A stretch of DNA of 64,000 nucleotides from assembly GCF_019175365.1 (NCBI RefSeq), contig NZ_CP059572.1, positions 7,626,001-7,690,000 of the forward strand, in the 5' to 3' direction. The stretch's first letter is position 1. Every line of letters begins with the position of its first letter. The notes below the pieces were generated by a model. It was not told where the DNA came from and did no database searches. It worked only from the letters and a program-made list of their open reading frames with translations. The DNA comes from Actinomadura graeca. GTDB taxonomy: Bacteria > Actinomycetota > Actinomycetes > Streptosporangiales > Streptosporangiaceae. Positions 35,178 through 43,376 of the stretch are shown piece after piece. Both the position numbers and the translations under genes were made by a program.

Positions 35178-36230
35178 TCACGTGCTTCTTGCGGTTGCGG
35201 CTACCGCCAGGGCGGCGAGGGCGTCGCGGGCCTCGTGGGTGATGGGGGCGGCGGCGAGGGCGCGGTCGGCTTCGTGGGCGTATTCGGCGATCATCGATTC
35301 GCAGGCGGCGAGGCCGCCGGTCTCCTCGATGATGGCACGGAGCTCGGCGACGCCGGGGCGGTCGAGGTCGGGGTCGCCGAGGCGGCGGCGGAGGGCGGTG
35401 GCCTGGGCGGGGGTGGCCCGTTCGAGGGTCAGGGCGACGAGGACGGTGCGTTTGCCCTCGCGCAGGTCGTCGCCCGCGGGCTTGCCGGTCTCGGCGGGGT
35501 CGCCGAAGACGCCCAGGACGTCGTCGCGGAGCTGGAAGGCGATGCCGAGGGGGAGGCCGTAGCCGGACAGGGCGGCGGCGACGCCGGGGCCGCCGCCGGC
35601 GAGGGCGGCGCCGAGGTGCAGGGGGCGCTCGATCGTGTACTTGGCGCTCTTGTACTCGACGACGCGCAGGGCGGTCTCGACGGTCGCGCCGCCGCGGGTG
35701 CCCTCCAGCATGTCGAGGTACTGGCCGCACATGACCTCGGTCCGCATCAGGTCGTAGACGGCGCGGCCACGGCGGCGGCGGTCGTCGTCCAGGCCGCAGG
35801 TCTCGAACATCTCGCCGGACCAGGCCAGGCACAGGTCGCCGAGCAGGATCGCGGTGCCCTCGCCGAACGCCGTCGCGTCGCCGGGCCAGTCCTGGGCGCG
35901 GTGCAGGGCCTCGAACCGGCGGTGGACGGACGGCTGCCCGCGGCGGGTGTCGCTGGAGTCCATCACGTCGTCGTGGATGAGCGCGCTGGCCTGCAGCAGT
36001 TCCAGGGAGGCGGCGGCGTTCACGATGCCCTCGTCCAGGTCGCCGCCCGCGGCGCGCCAGCCCCAGTAGCAGAACGCGGGGCGCAGCCGCTTGCCCTCGC
36101 CGAGGAGCGCGTCCAGGGCGGCCATCACCGGCGCGAGGTCGTCGCTGATGGCCAGCAGGCCGGGGCGCTGCCGGGCGACGAAGGACAGCAGCGCGCCGTC
36201 GACCTGCTTGCGGACGCGGCTCGGTGACAT
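35178..36230 (-). CDS. idsA: Polyprenyl (geranylgeranyl-type) diphosphate synthase
   Basis: 350 residues. It makes allylic prenyl diphosphates from isopentenyl diphosphate. First Asp-rich motif ALIHDDVMDSSDTRRG; second QLRDDVLGVFGD, in which the last Asp of DDxxD is Gly, a variant I recall from actinobacterial IdsA-type enzymes. GKRLRP near the N-terminus and KPAGDDLREGKRT are the substrate-binding regions. Product length cannot be fixed. The position between an Rv2175c/kinase block and metF parallels mycobacterial idsA2. Confidence 0.93.
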   Translation of the reverse strand: MSPSRVRKQVDGALLSFVARQRPGLLAISDDLAPVMAALDALLGEGKRLRPAFCYWGWRAAGGDLDEGIVNAAASLELLQASALIHDDVMDSSDTRRGQPSVHRRFEALHRAQDWPGDATAFGEGTAILLGDLCLAWSGEMFETCGLDDDRRRRGRAVYDLMRTEVMCGQYLDMLEGTRGGATVETALRVVEYKSAKYTIERPLHLGAALAGGGPGVAAALSGYGLPLGIAFQLRDDVLGVFGDPAETGKPAGDDLREGKRTVLVALTLERATPAQATALRRRLGDPDLDRPGVAELRAIIEETGGLAACESMIAEYAHEADRALAAAPITHEARDALAALAVAATARST

Positions 36231-36369
36231 GCCGTGATCGTATCCAGCGCGCCGGGGCGGCCTTACCGGGAGATGTCACCAGATCGCGCGGAACAGGGCC
36301 TTACGGGGTGAGGGACGTGTCCGGGATCACCCCTGCCCCGGGGTCGCGGCGCTTCTGTAGGCTGGGGTG

Positions 36370-37302
36370 ATGCGACGCCTGCGCCCCGACCGGCCCCCGA
36401 CCGTCCGAGAGCTGCTGGCCTCCGGCCGGTCCTTCTCGTTCGAGTTCTTCCCGCCCAAGACCGACCAGGGCGCGCGGAACCTGTGGCGGACGGTCCGCGA
36501 ACTGGAGCCGCTGCACCCGGCCTTCGTGTCGGTGACGTACGGCGCCGGGGGCGGCACCCGCGACAAGACCGTCGACATCGTGGAGCGGATCGCCACCGAC
36601 ACCACGCTCACGCCGGTCGCGCACTTCACCGCCGTCGACCACTCGCAGGCCGAGCTGCGGCAGCTGATCGGGCGGTTCGCGTCGGTCGGCGTCCGCAACA
36701 TCCTCGCGGTGCGCGGCGACCCGCCCGGCGACCCCATGGGGGAGTGGGTCAAGCACCCCGACGGCGTCGAGTACGCCGCGGACCTCGTCCGGATGATCCG
36801 GTCCTACGGCGACTTCAGCGTCGGCGTGGCGGCGTTCCCCTACAAGCACCCGCGCTCGCCCGACGTCGAGAGCGACACCCGGCACTTCGTCGCCAAGTGC
36901 CGCGCCGGGGCCGACTACGCGATCAGCCAGATGTTCTTCCGCGCGGAGGACTTCTTCCGGCTGCGCGACCGCGTCGACGCCGCCGGCTGCGACATCCCGA
37001 TCATCCCCGGGATCATGCCGGTCACCCAGCTCAGCACCATCGACCGTTCCGAGCAGCTGTCCGGCGCGCCGTTCCCGGCCGAGGTCCGCGCCCGGTTCGA
37101 GGCCGTCGGCGACGACCCGGAGGCGGTGCGGCGGCTCGGCATCGAGCACGCCGCCGAGCTGTGCGGGGAACTGCTCGACCAGGGCGTGCCCGGCATCCAC
37201 TTCATCACGTTCAACAAGTCGACGGCGACCCGCGAGGTCTACGGGCTGCTCGACGGCGCCGGGTACGGGGCCAAGGGCAGCGTCCCGCCCATGACCGCGT
37301 AG
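36370..37302 (+). CDS. metF: Methylenetetrahydrofolate reductase
   Basis: 310 residues from ATG 36370 (GTG 36367 is adjacent). It reduces 5,10-methylene-THF to 5-methyl-THF for methionine synthesis, with FAD. Motifs: SFEFFPPKTDQGARNLW (catalytic Glu), VSVTYGAGGGTRDKT, HFTAVDHSQAEL, NILAVRGDPPGD, ADYAISQMFF, PIIPGIMPVT, GIHFITFNKSTATREV. TAGGCT at 36358-36363 lies 6 nt before the ATG, giving a leaderless pattern. Its last 64 nt overlap the convergent acetyltransferase gene. Confidence 0.95.
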   Translation: MRRLRPDRPPTVRELLASGRSFSFEFFPPKTDQGARNLWRTVRELEPLHPAFVSVTYGAGGGTRDKTVDIVERIATDTTLTPVAHFTAVDHSQAELRQLIGRFASVGVRNILAVRGDPPGDPMGEWVKHPDGVEYAADLVRMIRSYGDFSVGVAAFPYKHPRSPDVESDTRHFVAKCRAGADYAISQMFFRAEDFFRLRDRVDAAGCDIPIIPGIMPVTQLSTIDRSEQLSGAPFPAEVRARFEAVGDDPEAVRRLGIEHAAELCGELLDQGVPGIHFITFNKSTATREVYGLLDGAGYGAKGSVPPMTA

Positions 37303-37844
37303 CGGGGCCCGCCGCCGGGGAACTCGAAGCCGGTCAGCAGGTCCGCCATGCCCACCGACCGGTAGAGCCGCCGTGCCGGGCTGTCGGGCCGGAGGTCCAG
37401 GGTGGACAGCACGACCGTCCGCTCCTGCCTGCCGTCGCACAACGCGGTCAGCAGCCCGCGGCCGAGGCCCCTGCCCTGCGCGTCGGGGTGGACGTGCAGC
37501 TCCGCCACCTCGAACGGGTCCTCCAGCCACATCTCCGCGTGGTCCGACCCCCCGACGTCGCACAGCGCCTGGTAGACGACGTCGTGCCACCACTGGCCGC
37601 GGGTGCCGTGGAACCCGTAGGCGAACCCCTGGACCGGTCCGGCCAGGCCCGGCAGCGCCCCGCGCCGTTCGGCGACGAACGCGCGGAAGGCCGGGTAGGC
37701 GGCGTGCCGCTCCATGATGGCGTGACGGCCGGGAAGCTGCTCCGCCGGCGGCTCCATCGCGGCGGCGTACACGTCCAGCATCGGGTTGAGCCTGCGCAGG
37801 AAGGCGCGTTCGTCGATCTCGCGCAGCTTCGGGTCCCTCACCAC
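37239..37844 (-). CDS. GNAT-family N-acetyltransferase
   Basis: 201 residues. The acetyl-CoA motif is in the middle: VAELHVHPDAQGRGLGRGLL (V-x-P-x2-Q/R-G-x-G-x-G), followed by LSTLDLRPDSPARRLYRSVG, the usual motif B. An N-terminal extension of about 70 residues precedes it. Substrate unknown. The last 21 codons are antisense to the 3' end of metF. Because the acetyl-CoA core is intact and codon usage is normal, both genes look real. Confidence 0.88.
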   Translation of the reverse strand: MVRDPKLREIDERAFLRRLNPMLDVYAAAMEPPAEQLPGRHAIMERHAAYPAFRAFVAERRGALPGLAGPVQGFAYGFHGTRGQWWHDVVYQALCDVGGSDHAEMWLEDPFEVAELHVHPDAQGRGLGRGLLTALCDGRQERTVVLSTLDLRPDSPARRLYRSVGMADLLTGFEFPGGGPRYAVMGGTLPLAPYPAPSSSP

Positions 37845-37851
37845 ACAGAGA

Positions 37852-38184
37852 CTAGACCCGCGTGACCGTCCTCTGTGTGGCGGAAAGCACGTCGTAGATG
37901 TCCCAGAGGATGCGGTCGGCGGCCTTCTTCAGCGCACCGCGGTTGGTGTCGAGCTGCCCGCCCCACTGACGCGCCTCCGGTCCGAGCCACGCGTCCGTCG
38001 CGCCCAGTGTCCGCACCGGCGCGTCCAGGGCCTGCCTGAGCCGGTCGATGCTCCCGTAGGCGTCCGCGTACGCCTGGTAGAGCCGCCCGTAGTCCGGGTT
38101 GGGCCGCTCGGTCGGGGGCAGCCGGACGGCCGTGACGGCGTCGATCGGCGGCGGCAGGCTGCCGGGGGGTGGCGGAGCGGCCAT
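37852..38184 (-). CDS. Small WXG-like helical protein
   Basis: 110 residues. A Pro-rich start is followed by two long helices (YGRLYQAYADAYGSIDRLRQ and RQWGGQLDTNRGALKKAADR) joined by a turn with AWLGPEA, reminiscent of the WxG turn of ESX/WXG100 helical hairpins. The upstream gene ends 1 nt before this ATG, so they are cotranscribed. No ESX secretion gene is visible in the window. The family assignment is structural intuition. Confidence 0.6.
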   Translation of the reverse strand: MAAPPPPGSLPPPIDAVTAVRLPPTERPNPDYGRLYQAYADAYGSIDRLRQALDAPVRTLGATDAWLGPEARQWGGQLDTNRGALKKAADRILWDIYDVLSATQRTVTRV

Positions 38185-38185
38185 G

Positions 38186-39004
38186 TCATCCGTCCTCTCG
38201 CCGGAGGTGCAATTTCGCGACGGCCTCGCGCGTCCTCTGGCTCATGTCCGCCCCGGTGAGCACCTGGACGGCGACCGGCCTCACCCCGGCACGGTCGGCC
38301 TCGGCCAGGAACGCCCGCAGCCACTTCACGTCCATCGTCAGATGGTGGCTGGCCGTGCCGAGCGACTCCTGGACGACCCTGACCAGCGCCTTGTCGCCGT
38401 GCGGGGCCTTCAGCAGGTCCGCGGTGGCGGCGGGGCCGAGCCGCTCGTACAGCTTCTCGGTGTAGTCGGGGTCGTCGCTGTTGGCCTTGAGATGCTTCCA
38501 CACCTGGCCGGGGACGGGCCGCCCGTCCTGGATCGCCGCCGCCACGGCCAAGGCGTCGCTCTTGGCCGCCTTGGACGCCGTCTGCCGGTCCGGGAAGTTG
38601 CCCAGGTCGCCGGCGCCCCTCGACGTGGGCGGCGCCTGGCGCCTCGGCGGGCGGACCGGGTGGGCCGCCCCCGTCTTCCCGGGCCTCGGCACACCGGCCG
38701 AGGGCGACGGCGAGGGCGCCGGGACCGGCGGCTTGTCGGGGCCGCCGCCGTCCGGGTGCGTGATCGCGTAGTTGTAGCGGCGGGTCAGCATCCCGAGCTG
38801 GTCCGCGGCCCACTGCGCCACCTGGTCGGCCTGCCGGTACCCCGTCGTCTGCACGCCCGGCGGCGGCCGGTGCCCGTTCAGCCACCCCTGGATCGCGTTC
38901 TGCGCGTCCTGGAGCTGTTTGATCACCTGGTTGAGCGCGGGCGGATCGATCCCGCGGAACGCGGGGTCGCGCGCGGCCGGGCCCGTGCGCATCTGCGCGG
39001 TCAT
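38186..39004 (-). CDS. Uncharacterised protein paired with WXG-like gene
   Basis: 272 residues. N-terminal helices (LNQVIKQLQDAQNAIQGWLN, then YRQADQVAQWAADQLGMLTR) resemble WXG100-type effectors or partners. A Pro-rich linker (90-135) separates a C-terminal domain containing AIQDGRPVPGQVWKHLKANS, DPDYTEKLYERLGP and LVRVVQESLGTA. The DPDYxxxLYxRLGP pattern recalls DUF6571-type domains in actinomycete secreted or conjugation-related proteins, from memory only. No signal peptide. Possibly an ESX-type cargo pair with the gene downstream. Confidence 0.55.
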   Translation of the reverse strand: MTAQMRTGPAARDPAFRGIDPPALNQVIKQLQDAQNAIQGWLNGHRPPPGVQTTGYRQADQVAQWAADQLGMLTRRYNYAITHPDGGGPDKPPVPAPSPSPSAGVPRPGKTGAAHPVRPPRRQAPPTSRGAGDLGNFPDRQTASKAAKSDALAVAAAIQDGRPVPGQVWKHLKANSDDPDYTEKLYERLGPAATADLLKAPHGDKALVRVVQESLGTASHHLTMDVKWLRAFLAEADRAGVRPVAVQVLTGADMSQRTREAVAKLHLRREDG

Positions 39005-39059
39005 CGCCCCTCCGAGGTCACCGGACGTCGTGGCTCAGTTCCCCAGAATCACACCGGCG

Positions 39060-39410
39060 TCACTGGCTGTCGAGGGCCCGCCGTACCGATTCGGCATCAC
39101 GTGCCACCACCGCGCCCCCGCCGGTCACGACGATCGGACGCTGGATCAGCACCGGGTTCGCCACGAGGATCTCGATCCACCGCGTCCGGTCGTGCTCCAG
39201 ATCCTTCAACCCGAGCTCCTTGGCGGCGGGCTCGTTCAGCCTCGCGACCTCCCACGGCTCCATGCCGAGCCGGGTGAGGACCGCGTCCAGCTCCCGCGCG
39301 GCGGGCGGCTCGTCCAGGTAGCGGCGCTCGGTGTACTCGACGCCCGCCTCGTCCAGCGCCGCCTTCGCCGCGCGGCTCTTCGAGCAGCGCGGATTGTGCC
39401 AGATCTCCAT
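39060..39410 (-). CDS. ArsC/Spx-family protein (arsenate reductase-like)
   Basis: 116 residues from ATG 39410, which has GGAGA upstream. Thioredoxin-like fold with IWHNPRCSKSR at the N-terminus, whose Cys is the ArsC catalytic residue. LGLKDLEHDRTRWIEILVAN and PVLIQRPIVV with the cis-Pro region are present. Arsenate reduction with glutaredoxin is the textbook role, but no other ars gene is near, so a different redox role is possible. It is 22 nt from the YbaK-like gene and probably in the same operon. Confidence 0.85.
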   Translation of the reverse strand: MEIWHNPRCSKSRAAKAALDEAGVEYTERRYLDEPPAARELDAVLTRLGMEPWEVARLNEPAAKELGLKDLEHDRTRWIEILVANPVLIQRPIVVTGGGAVVARDAESVRRALDSQ

Positions 39411-39432
39411 GCCGTCTCCGCCCGATCCCACG

Positions 39433-39897
39433 TCAGCCCACCTCCGCCGGGGTGCCCCCGGTGATCTTCAGCAGTTCCCCGTACGAGGTCGGGAACACGG
39501 TGTGCGGATGCCCGCCCGCGGCCCAGACCTCGGTGTACCGGTCCAGCCAGACGTCCACGAGCGTACGGATCGGCGCGGGATGCCCCAGCGGCGCGACACC
39601 CCCGATCGGCTGCCCCGTCGCGTCCCGGACGAACTCCGGCGTCGCCCTCCGCACCTTCTCCGCGCCGACGAGCGCGGCGACCCGGGCGGTATCGACCCGG
39701 TGCGCGCCGCTCGTCAGCACCAGCAGCGGCACGCCGTCCGCGTCGAAGACCAGGCTGTTGGCGATGGCCCCGACCTCGCAGCCCAGCTGGTCGGCGGCCG
39801 CCTGCGCCGTCCGGGCCGAGCCGGGCAGCTCCACGATCTTCCCGGCCGCCCCTTGACCTTCCAGCGCCCGCGCGACACGTTCGGCATTCGGATGCAT
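39433..39897 (-). CDS. YbaK/EbsC-family aminoacyl-tRNA deacylase
   Basis: 154 residues from ATG 39897. YbaK/ProX-type trans-editing enzymes hydrolyse mischarged aminoacyl-tRNA. Motifs: AAADQLGCEVGAIANSLVF (with the S/N-x-L segment), LVLTSGAHRVD, VRDATGQPIGGVAPLGHPAP and the terminal TSYGELLKITGG. The length and G-Q-x-x-G-G-V-x-P-x-G-H core match. The amino acid specificity cannot be read. It is divergent from the L,D-transpeptidase, and the two share a 38-nt promoter region. Confidence 0.9.
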   Translation of the reverse strand: MHPNAERVARALEGQGAAGKIVELPGSARTAQAAADQLGCEVGAIANSLVFDADGVPLLVLTSGAHRVDTARVAALVGAEKVRRATPEFVRDATGQPIGGVAPLGHPAPIRTLVDVWLDRYTEVWAAGGHPHTVFPTSYGELLKITGGTPAEVG

Positions 39898-39935
39898 GGG
39901 AAGCACTTTAAGGTCAGCGGTAAGCGAGGAGACCG

Positions 39936-40709
39936 ATGGGTATGCGGAAGAGCGCTGCACTGCTGATCCCGATCGTCCTGCTGGCAAGCGCGTGCGAGCC
40001 CGTGAAGGAGAGGGCGGGCGAGGCCGCCTCGCCCGCGCCGGAACGGTCGTCCTCCAAGCGGCCCCGGCCCAAGCGCCCGGCCACGCATCGCACGCTCAAG
40101 CCCGGTGCGGAGGGCCCCGACGTCAAGGCCCTCCAACGCCGCCTCACAGACCTGCGCTATGACCCGGGCAAGGCGGACGGGCAGTACGGGCCGTCCACAC
40201 GGCTCGCGGTGTGGGCGTTCCAAGCCGTCAACCGCCTCAAGCAGACGGGCACGCTGGGCAAGAGCTTCTGGAAGGCCCTGGACCACCCACGGCAACCGCG
40301 TCCCATGGCCAGGCGCCATGAGGCCGACCGTGTGGACGTGGACCTGCGCCGCCAGTACCTCGTCCTCTACAAGGACGGGAAGCCGCGGCTCATCACGCAC
40401 ATCTCGTCCGGGTCGGGGGAGTACTACTGCGCGAAGGACCGCGGTGCGACCGTCCCCCGCTGCCGCTACGCCACGACCGGCACGGGCGACTTCCGGACGG
40501 GCCGCCGCGCCTCGGGCTGGGAGACCTCGCCGCTCGGACGGCTCTACAACCCGGTGTACTTCAACGGCGGCATCGCCTTCCACGGCGCCCTGGACGTGCC
40601 CCGCCTCCCGGCCTCGCACGGCTGCGTGCGGATGCCGATGCACGTCGCCGGGTACTTCCCGCGCCTGGTCGGCACGGGTGTCCCGGTCCACGTCCGCCGC
40701 CCGGCGTGA
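39936..40709 (+). CDS. Lipoprotein L,D-transpeptidase with peptidoglycan-binding domain
   Basis: 257 residues. A signal peptide ends in a lipobox LLASAC (lipidated Cys 20), followed by a Ser/Arg/Pro linker. A PG_binding_1 domain spans about 52-118 (AEGPDVKALQRRLTDLRYDP, YGPSTRLAVWAFQ). A YkuD domain follows, with the catalytic motif HGALDVPRLPASHGCVRM. It forms 3-3 cross-links in peptidoglycan outside the membrane. GAGGAG precedes the ATG. The domain order matches small actinomycete LdTs. Confidence 0.92.
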   Translation: MGMRKSAALLIPIVLLASACEPVKERAGEAASPAPERSSSKRPRPKRPATHRTLKPGAEGPDVKALQRRLTDLRYDPGKADGQYGPSTRLAVWAFQAVNRLKQTGTLGKSFWKALDHPRQPRPMARRHEADRVDVDLRRQYLVLYKDGKPRLITHISSGSGEYYCAKDRGATVPRCRYATTGTGDFRTGRRASGWETSPLGRLYNPVYFNGGIAFHGALDVPRLPASHGCVRMPMHVAGYFPRLVGTGVPVHVRRPA

Positions 40710-40761
40710 CGCGCCGTCATCACCCCTCTGACCTGCGGAAACCGTCACCTGTTCGAACACG

Positions 40762-40815
40762 TTGACGAATCGCTCCGGGGACGGTTTACTGTGAATGCGT
40801 CGAACTTATGTTCGA
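40762..40815 (+). promoter_or_regulatory. Promoter with perfect LexA (SOS) box
   Basis: TTGACG at 40762-40767, a 17-bp spacer and TTTACT at 40785-40790 form a good promoter. TCGAAC-TTAT-GTTCGA at 40800-40815 is an exact match to the actinobacterial/Gram-positive SOS box (TCGAAC-N4-GTTCGA), placed over the transcription start. The half-site-like GTTCGAAC at 40751-40758 may help. LexA would repress the HEPN gene 140 nt downstream. Confidence 0.85.
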
Positions 40816-40954
40816 CGTGGTGCGGGACTCGCGGCCCGTGCCAGGGCGACGTCCCCGCCCGGAGGCAGCGCGATGCGCCGGGCGGGACGGACGGCCGGGC
40901 GGAGTGAGGGGAAGCTCTCCGCCCGGCCGGCCCGAGCCCCGGAAGGAGGCAGTC

Positions 40955-41449
40955 ATGTCCGGAACGACGACCGCACGCGGAGTCCACTCCGCCGCCCAGT
41001 CCGTCCCGCCGAGCCCGCGCCACCGGCCGATGCCCGCACCCCGCCCGGCCCACACCGCCGTCGGGCAGATCCAGGCCGCCCGGATGGGCCTGGCCGAGGC
41101 CGCCGAGGCCACCTCGCCCGCCGTCCGCTACGTCTGCGCCCACCTGGCGGCGCTGCGCGCCGCCGCGGCCGTCCTGGCGTCCAGGGAGCCGCTGGAGACG
41201 CACCGCCGCGGCCGCCCCCGCAGCGTCTGGGTGCTGCTGCCCGAGGCCGAGCCGGCACTGCGCGAGTGGGCCGCCTTCTTCGCCGCCGGCGCCGACAAGC
41301 GCGCCGCCGCCGAGGCGGGCCTCCCGCGCGCGGTGACCCCGCGCGAGGCCGAGGAGCTCCTGCACGACGCGGGCGTGTTCGTCTCCCTCGTCGAGGACAC
41401 CCTCGGCGTCACCAGCCAGCCCACCCTCCCGATCCCCGAAGCGAGCTGA
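40955..41449 (+). CDS. SAV_6107-family HEPN-domain protein, probably SOS-induced
   Basis: 164 residues from an ATG with GGAAGGAGG upstream. A disordered Pro-rich start is followed by a helical bundle. R58-YVCA-H63 (RYVCAH) matches the R-x4-6-H catalytic motif of HEPN RNases, followed by LAALRAAAAVLASREPLETH and a second helix pair (REWAAFFAAGADKRAAAEAG). I recognise the pattern as the SAV_6107-type HEPN family, whose role I do not know. The LexA box upstream suggests induction on DNA damage. No partner antitoxin is adjacent. Confidence 0.82.
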   Translation: MSGTTTARGVHSAAQSVPPSPRHRPMPAPRPAHTAVGQIQAARMGLAEAAEATSPAVRYVCAHLAALRAAAAVLASREPLETHRRGRPRSVWVLLPEAEPALREWAAFFAAGADKRAAAEAGLPRAVTPREAEELLHDAGVFVSLVEDTLGVTSQPTLPIPEAS

Positions 41450-41629
41450 GCCGCTCCCGGGCCGTCCCTCCGACCTCCTTAGGGACGGCCATGCCGAAGA
41501 CCGGGGCCGCCGCCCCGCCGTCTCCCACCACGGGCGGCGCCCCCGGTCTCCGGCGCCCCCCGTGACGATCGCCCCAGCGGCGCCCGCTCCACCAAGCCGC
41601 CCCGCCGCCGCGACCCGACCCCGGATCAT

Positions 41630-41685
41630 CCCCGCGCCGCGCTCCCCGCGCCGCGCTCCCCGCGCCGCGCTCCCCGCGCCGCGCT
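41630..41685. repeat. 14-bp tandem repeat, four perfect units
   Basis: Unit CCCCGCGCCGCGCT repeated four times without change, in the 325-nt gap between the HEPN gene and the PIG-L deacetylase. The period is not a multiple of three and no gene covers it. It could vary in copy number between strains. Confidence 0.9.
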
Positions 41686-41774
41686 CCTGCTTCCGCGTTG
41701 GGCGAGCACACCGTGGACGTCCTGGCGTGCGGGGACGCCGCAGGGGCGTGACGCCGGGCCCTGACAATGGGGCG

Positions 41775-42551
41775 ATGGCGACCATCGTGGCGTTCCACGC
41801 CCATCCCGACGACGAGGTGCTCCTCACCGGCGGCACCCTCGCCCGCGCGGCGGCGGAGGGGCATCGCGTGGTGATCGTGGTGGCCACGGACGGCGTCATG
41901 GGCGCCGCGTCCGGGGTCCGGCTGGACGAGCTGCGCGCGAGCGCGGCGATCCTCGGCGCCCACCGGGTCGAGCACCTCGGTTACGCCGACAGCGGCCACG
42001 GCGCGGTGCTCTACCCCGACCCGCCGGGGCGGACGCGGTTCGTCCGCGCGGACACCGAAGAGGCCGCGGCGCGGCTGGCGTCCGTCCTGCGGGAGGAGAG
42101 GCCCGACGCGCTCCTCGGCTACGACGCCAACGGCGGCTACGGCCACCGGGACCACGTCAAGGTGCACGAGGTGGGCCACCGCGCCGCCGAGATGGCGGGG
42201 GTCCGGACGGTCTTGGAGGCGACGATGCCGCGCGACGCGGTCGAGCGGCTCGCGCGCCTCATCCGGCTGGCGCGCATCCCGTTCCCGTACGACGCCGGGG
42301 CGCTCAGGGCCGCTTACAGCCCGGCCTCGGCCATCACGCACCGGGTGGACGTCGGCCGCTTCGCCCGGCAGAAGCAGGCGGCCCTCGCCGCGCACGGCAC
42401 CGCGTTGCGCGGGGACGGACGCGGCGCGGCGGTGATGCGCGCGGCCGTCCGGCTTCCCGTGCCCGTCTTCGGGCTCCTGCTGGGACGTGAGTGGTTCATC
42501 CGGCGGCGTCCCGGCCCCGGGGGACGCGGAGAAGCCGCAGAGCGGCCGTAG
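41775..42551 (+). CDS. PIG-L/LmbE-family deacetylase
   Basis: 258 residues. Zinc motifs: AHPDDEVL (HPDD at 10-13) at the start and GHRDHVKVHEV in the middle; the family removes acetyl groups from N-acetylglucosamine-type substrates, such as MshB in mycothiol synthesis. The substrate here is uncertain: the gene lacks mycothiol neighbours. GACAAT at 41763-41768 lies 6 nt before the ATG, so the mRNA may be leaderless. It is convergent with bldD across a hairpin. Confidence 0.9.
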   Translation: MATIVAFHAHPDDEVLLTGGTLARAAAEGHRVVIVVATDGVMGAASGVRLDELRASAAILGAHRVEHLGYADSGHGAVLYPDPPGRTRFVRADTEEAAARLASVLREERPDALLGYDANGGYGHRDHVKVHEVGHRAAEMAGVRTVLEATMPRDAVERLARLIRLARIPFPYDAGALRAAYSPASAITHRVDVGRFARQKQAALAAHGTALRGDGRGAAVMRAAVRLPVPVFGLLLGREWFIRRRPGPGGRGEAAERP

Positions 42552-42724
42552 GAGCCGTCTGAGCGCGCCGGGTGATCCCAGTGGTGCCCGCGGGGGCTGT
42601 CGGGCGCCTGGGGGCCTCTGCGGGCCGGGGAGGGCGTTTCCGGCCCGCCGTCACCGGCCGCGGACCCCGTCATCGTCCGACACGGGGTGGTATGTCCGAT
42701 CGGCCCGTAGTGGCGCAATCGAAC

Positions 42725-42751
42725 GGGGCCCGCCGCGATACGGCAGGCCCC
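42725..42751. terminator. Hairpin between PIG-L gene and bldD, likely bidirectional terminator
   Basis: Arms 42725-42735 and 42741-42751 pair over 11 bp with one mismatch and a 5-nt loop (CGATA). It lies between convergent genes, 25 nt from the bldD stop. Confidence 0.6.
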
Positions 42752-42775
42752 GGTTGGTGCGAAGGTGCGGGCGGA

Positions 42776-43270
42776 TCAGAACGACTCGACGGCGCGGCGC
42801 GCCTCCGGGTCGAGGACGCCCCAGGTGATGAGCTCTTCGGTCAGCTCGTTCGGGGACTTGTCGTAGATGACCGCGAGTGAACGCAGGTCTTCCTGGCGGA
42901 TGGACAAAACCTTTCCGTTGTAGTCGCCCCGCTGGCTCTGGATCGTCGCGGCGTAACGGGCGAGAGGACCGGCCTTGTCTTTCGGAAGCTGCTGCAGCCG
43001 CTCGAGGTCGATCACGAGCTTGGGTGTAGGCCCGAGCGGGCTCGGCGCGGCTCCGCCGGGCAGCAACTCGGAAACCGGCACGCCGTAGAAATCGGCGAGC
43101 TCGGCCAGCTTCTGAACGGTGACGGCGCGGTCGCCCCGCTCGTACGAACCCACGACGACGGCCTTCCAGCGGCCGCGGGACTTCTCCTCCACACCGTGCA
43201 GGGACAGGCCCTGCTGGGTGCGGATGGCGCGCAGGCGCGCGCCGAGAGCCTTAGCGTATTCAGACGGCAT
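42776..43270 (-). CDS. bldD: BldD, c-di-GMP-responsive developmental repressor
   Basis: 164 residues from ATG 43270. N-terminal XRE-type helix-turn-helix (LGARLRAIRTQQGLSLHGVE, then VGSYERGDRAVTVQKLAELA) and C-terminal domain. The c-di-GMP signature RGD-x8-RQED is intact: R114, D116, R125, D128, the same numbering as in Streptomyces BldD, where a c-di-GMP tetramer dimerises the protein. In Streptomyces it represses sporulation genes during growth. A promoter with a TTAC-N11-GTAA palindrome lies about 110 nt upstream and may be autoregulatory. Confidence 0.96.
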   Translation of the reverse strand: MPSEYAKALGARLRAIRTQQGLSLHGVEEKSRGRWKAVVVGSYERGDRAVTVQKLAELADFYGVPVSELLPGGAAPSPLGPTPKLVIDLERLQQLPKDKAGPLARYAATIQSQRGDYNGKVLSIRQEDLRSLAVIYDKSPNELTEELITWGVLDPEARRAVESF

Positions 43271-43376
43271 TCTGCGGCCCCCCAGGCTCACTTTCGTCGT
43301 CGTCGGACCCCGGCGGTCGCCGGGAGTGGACGGCTTCTCGAAGCCATTGGCCTCGGGAATCCGCCCCCAGGGATGG

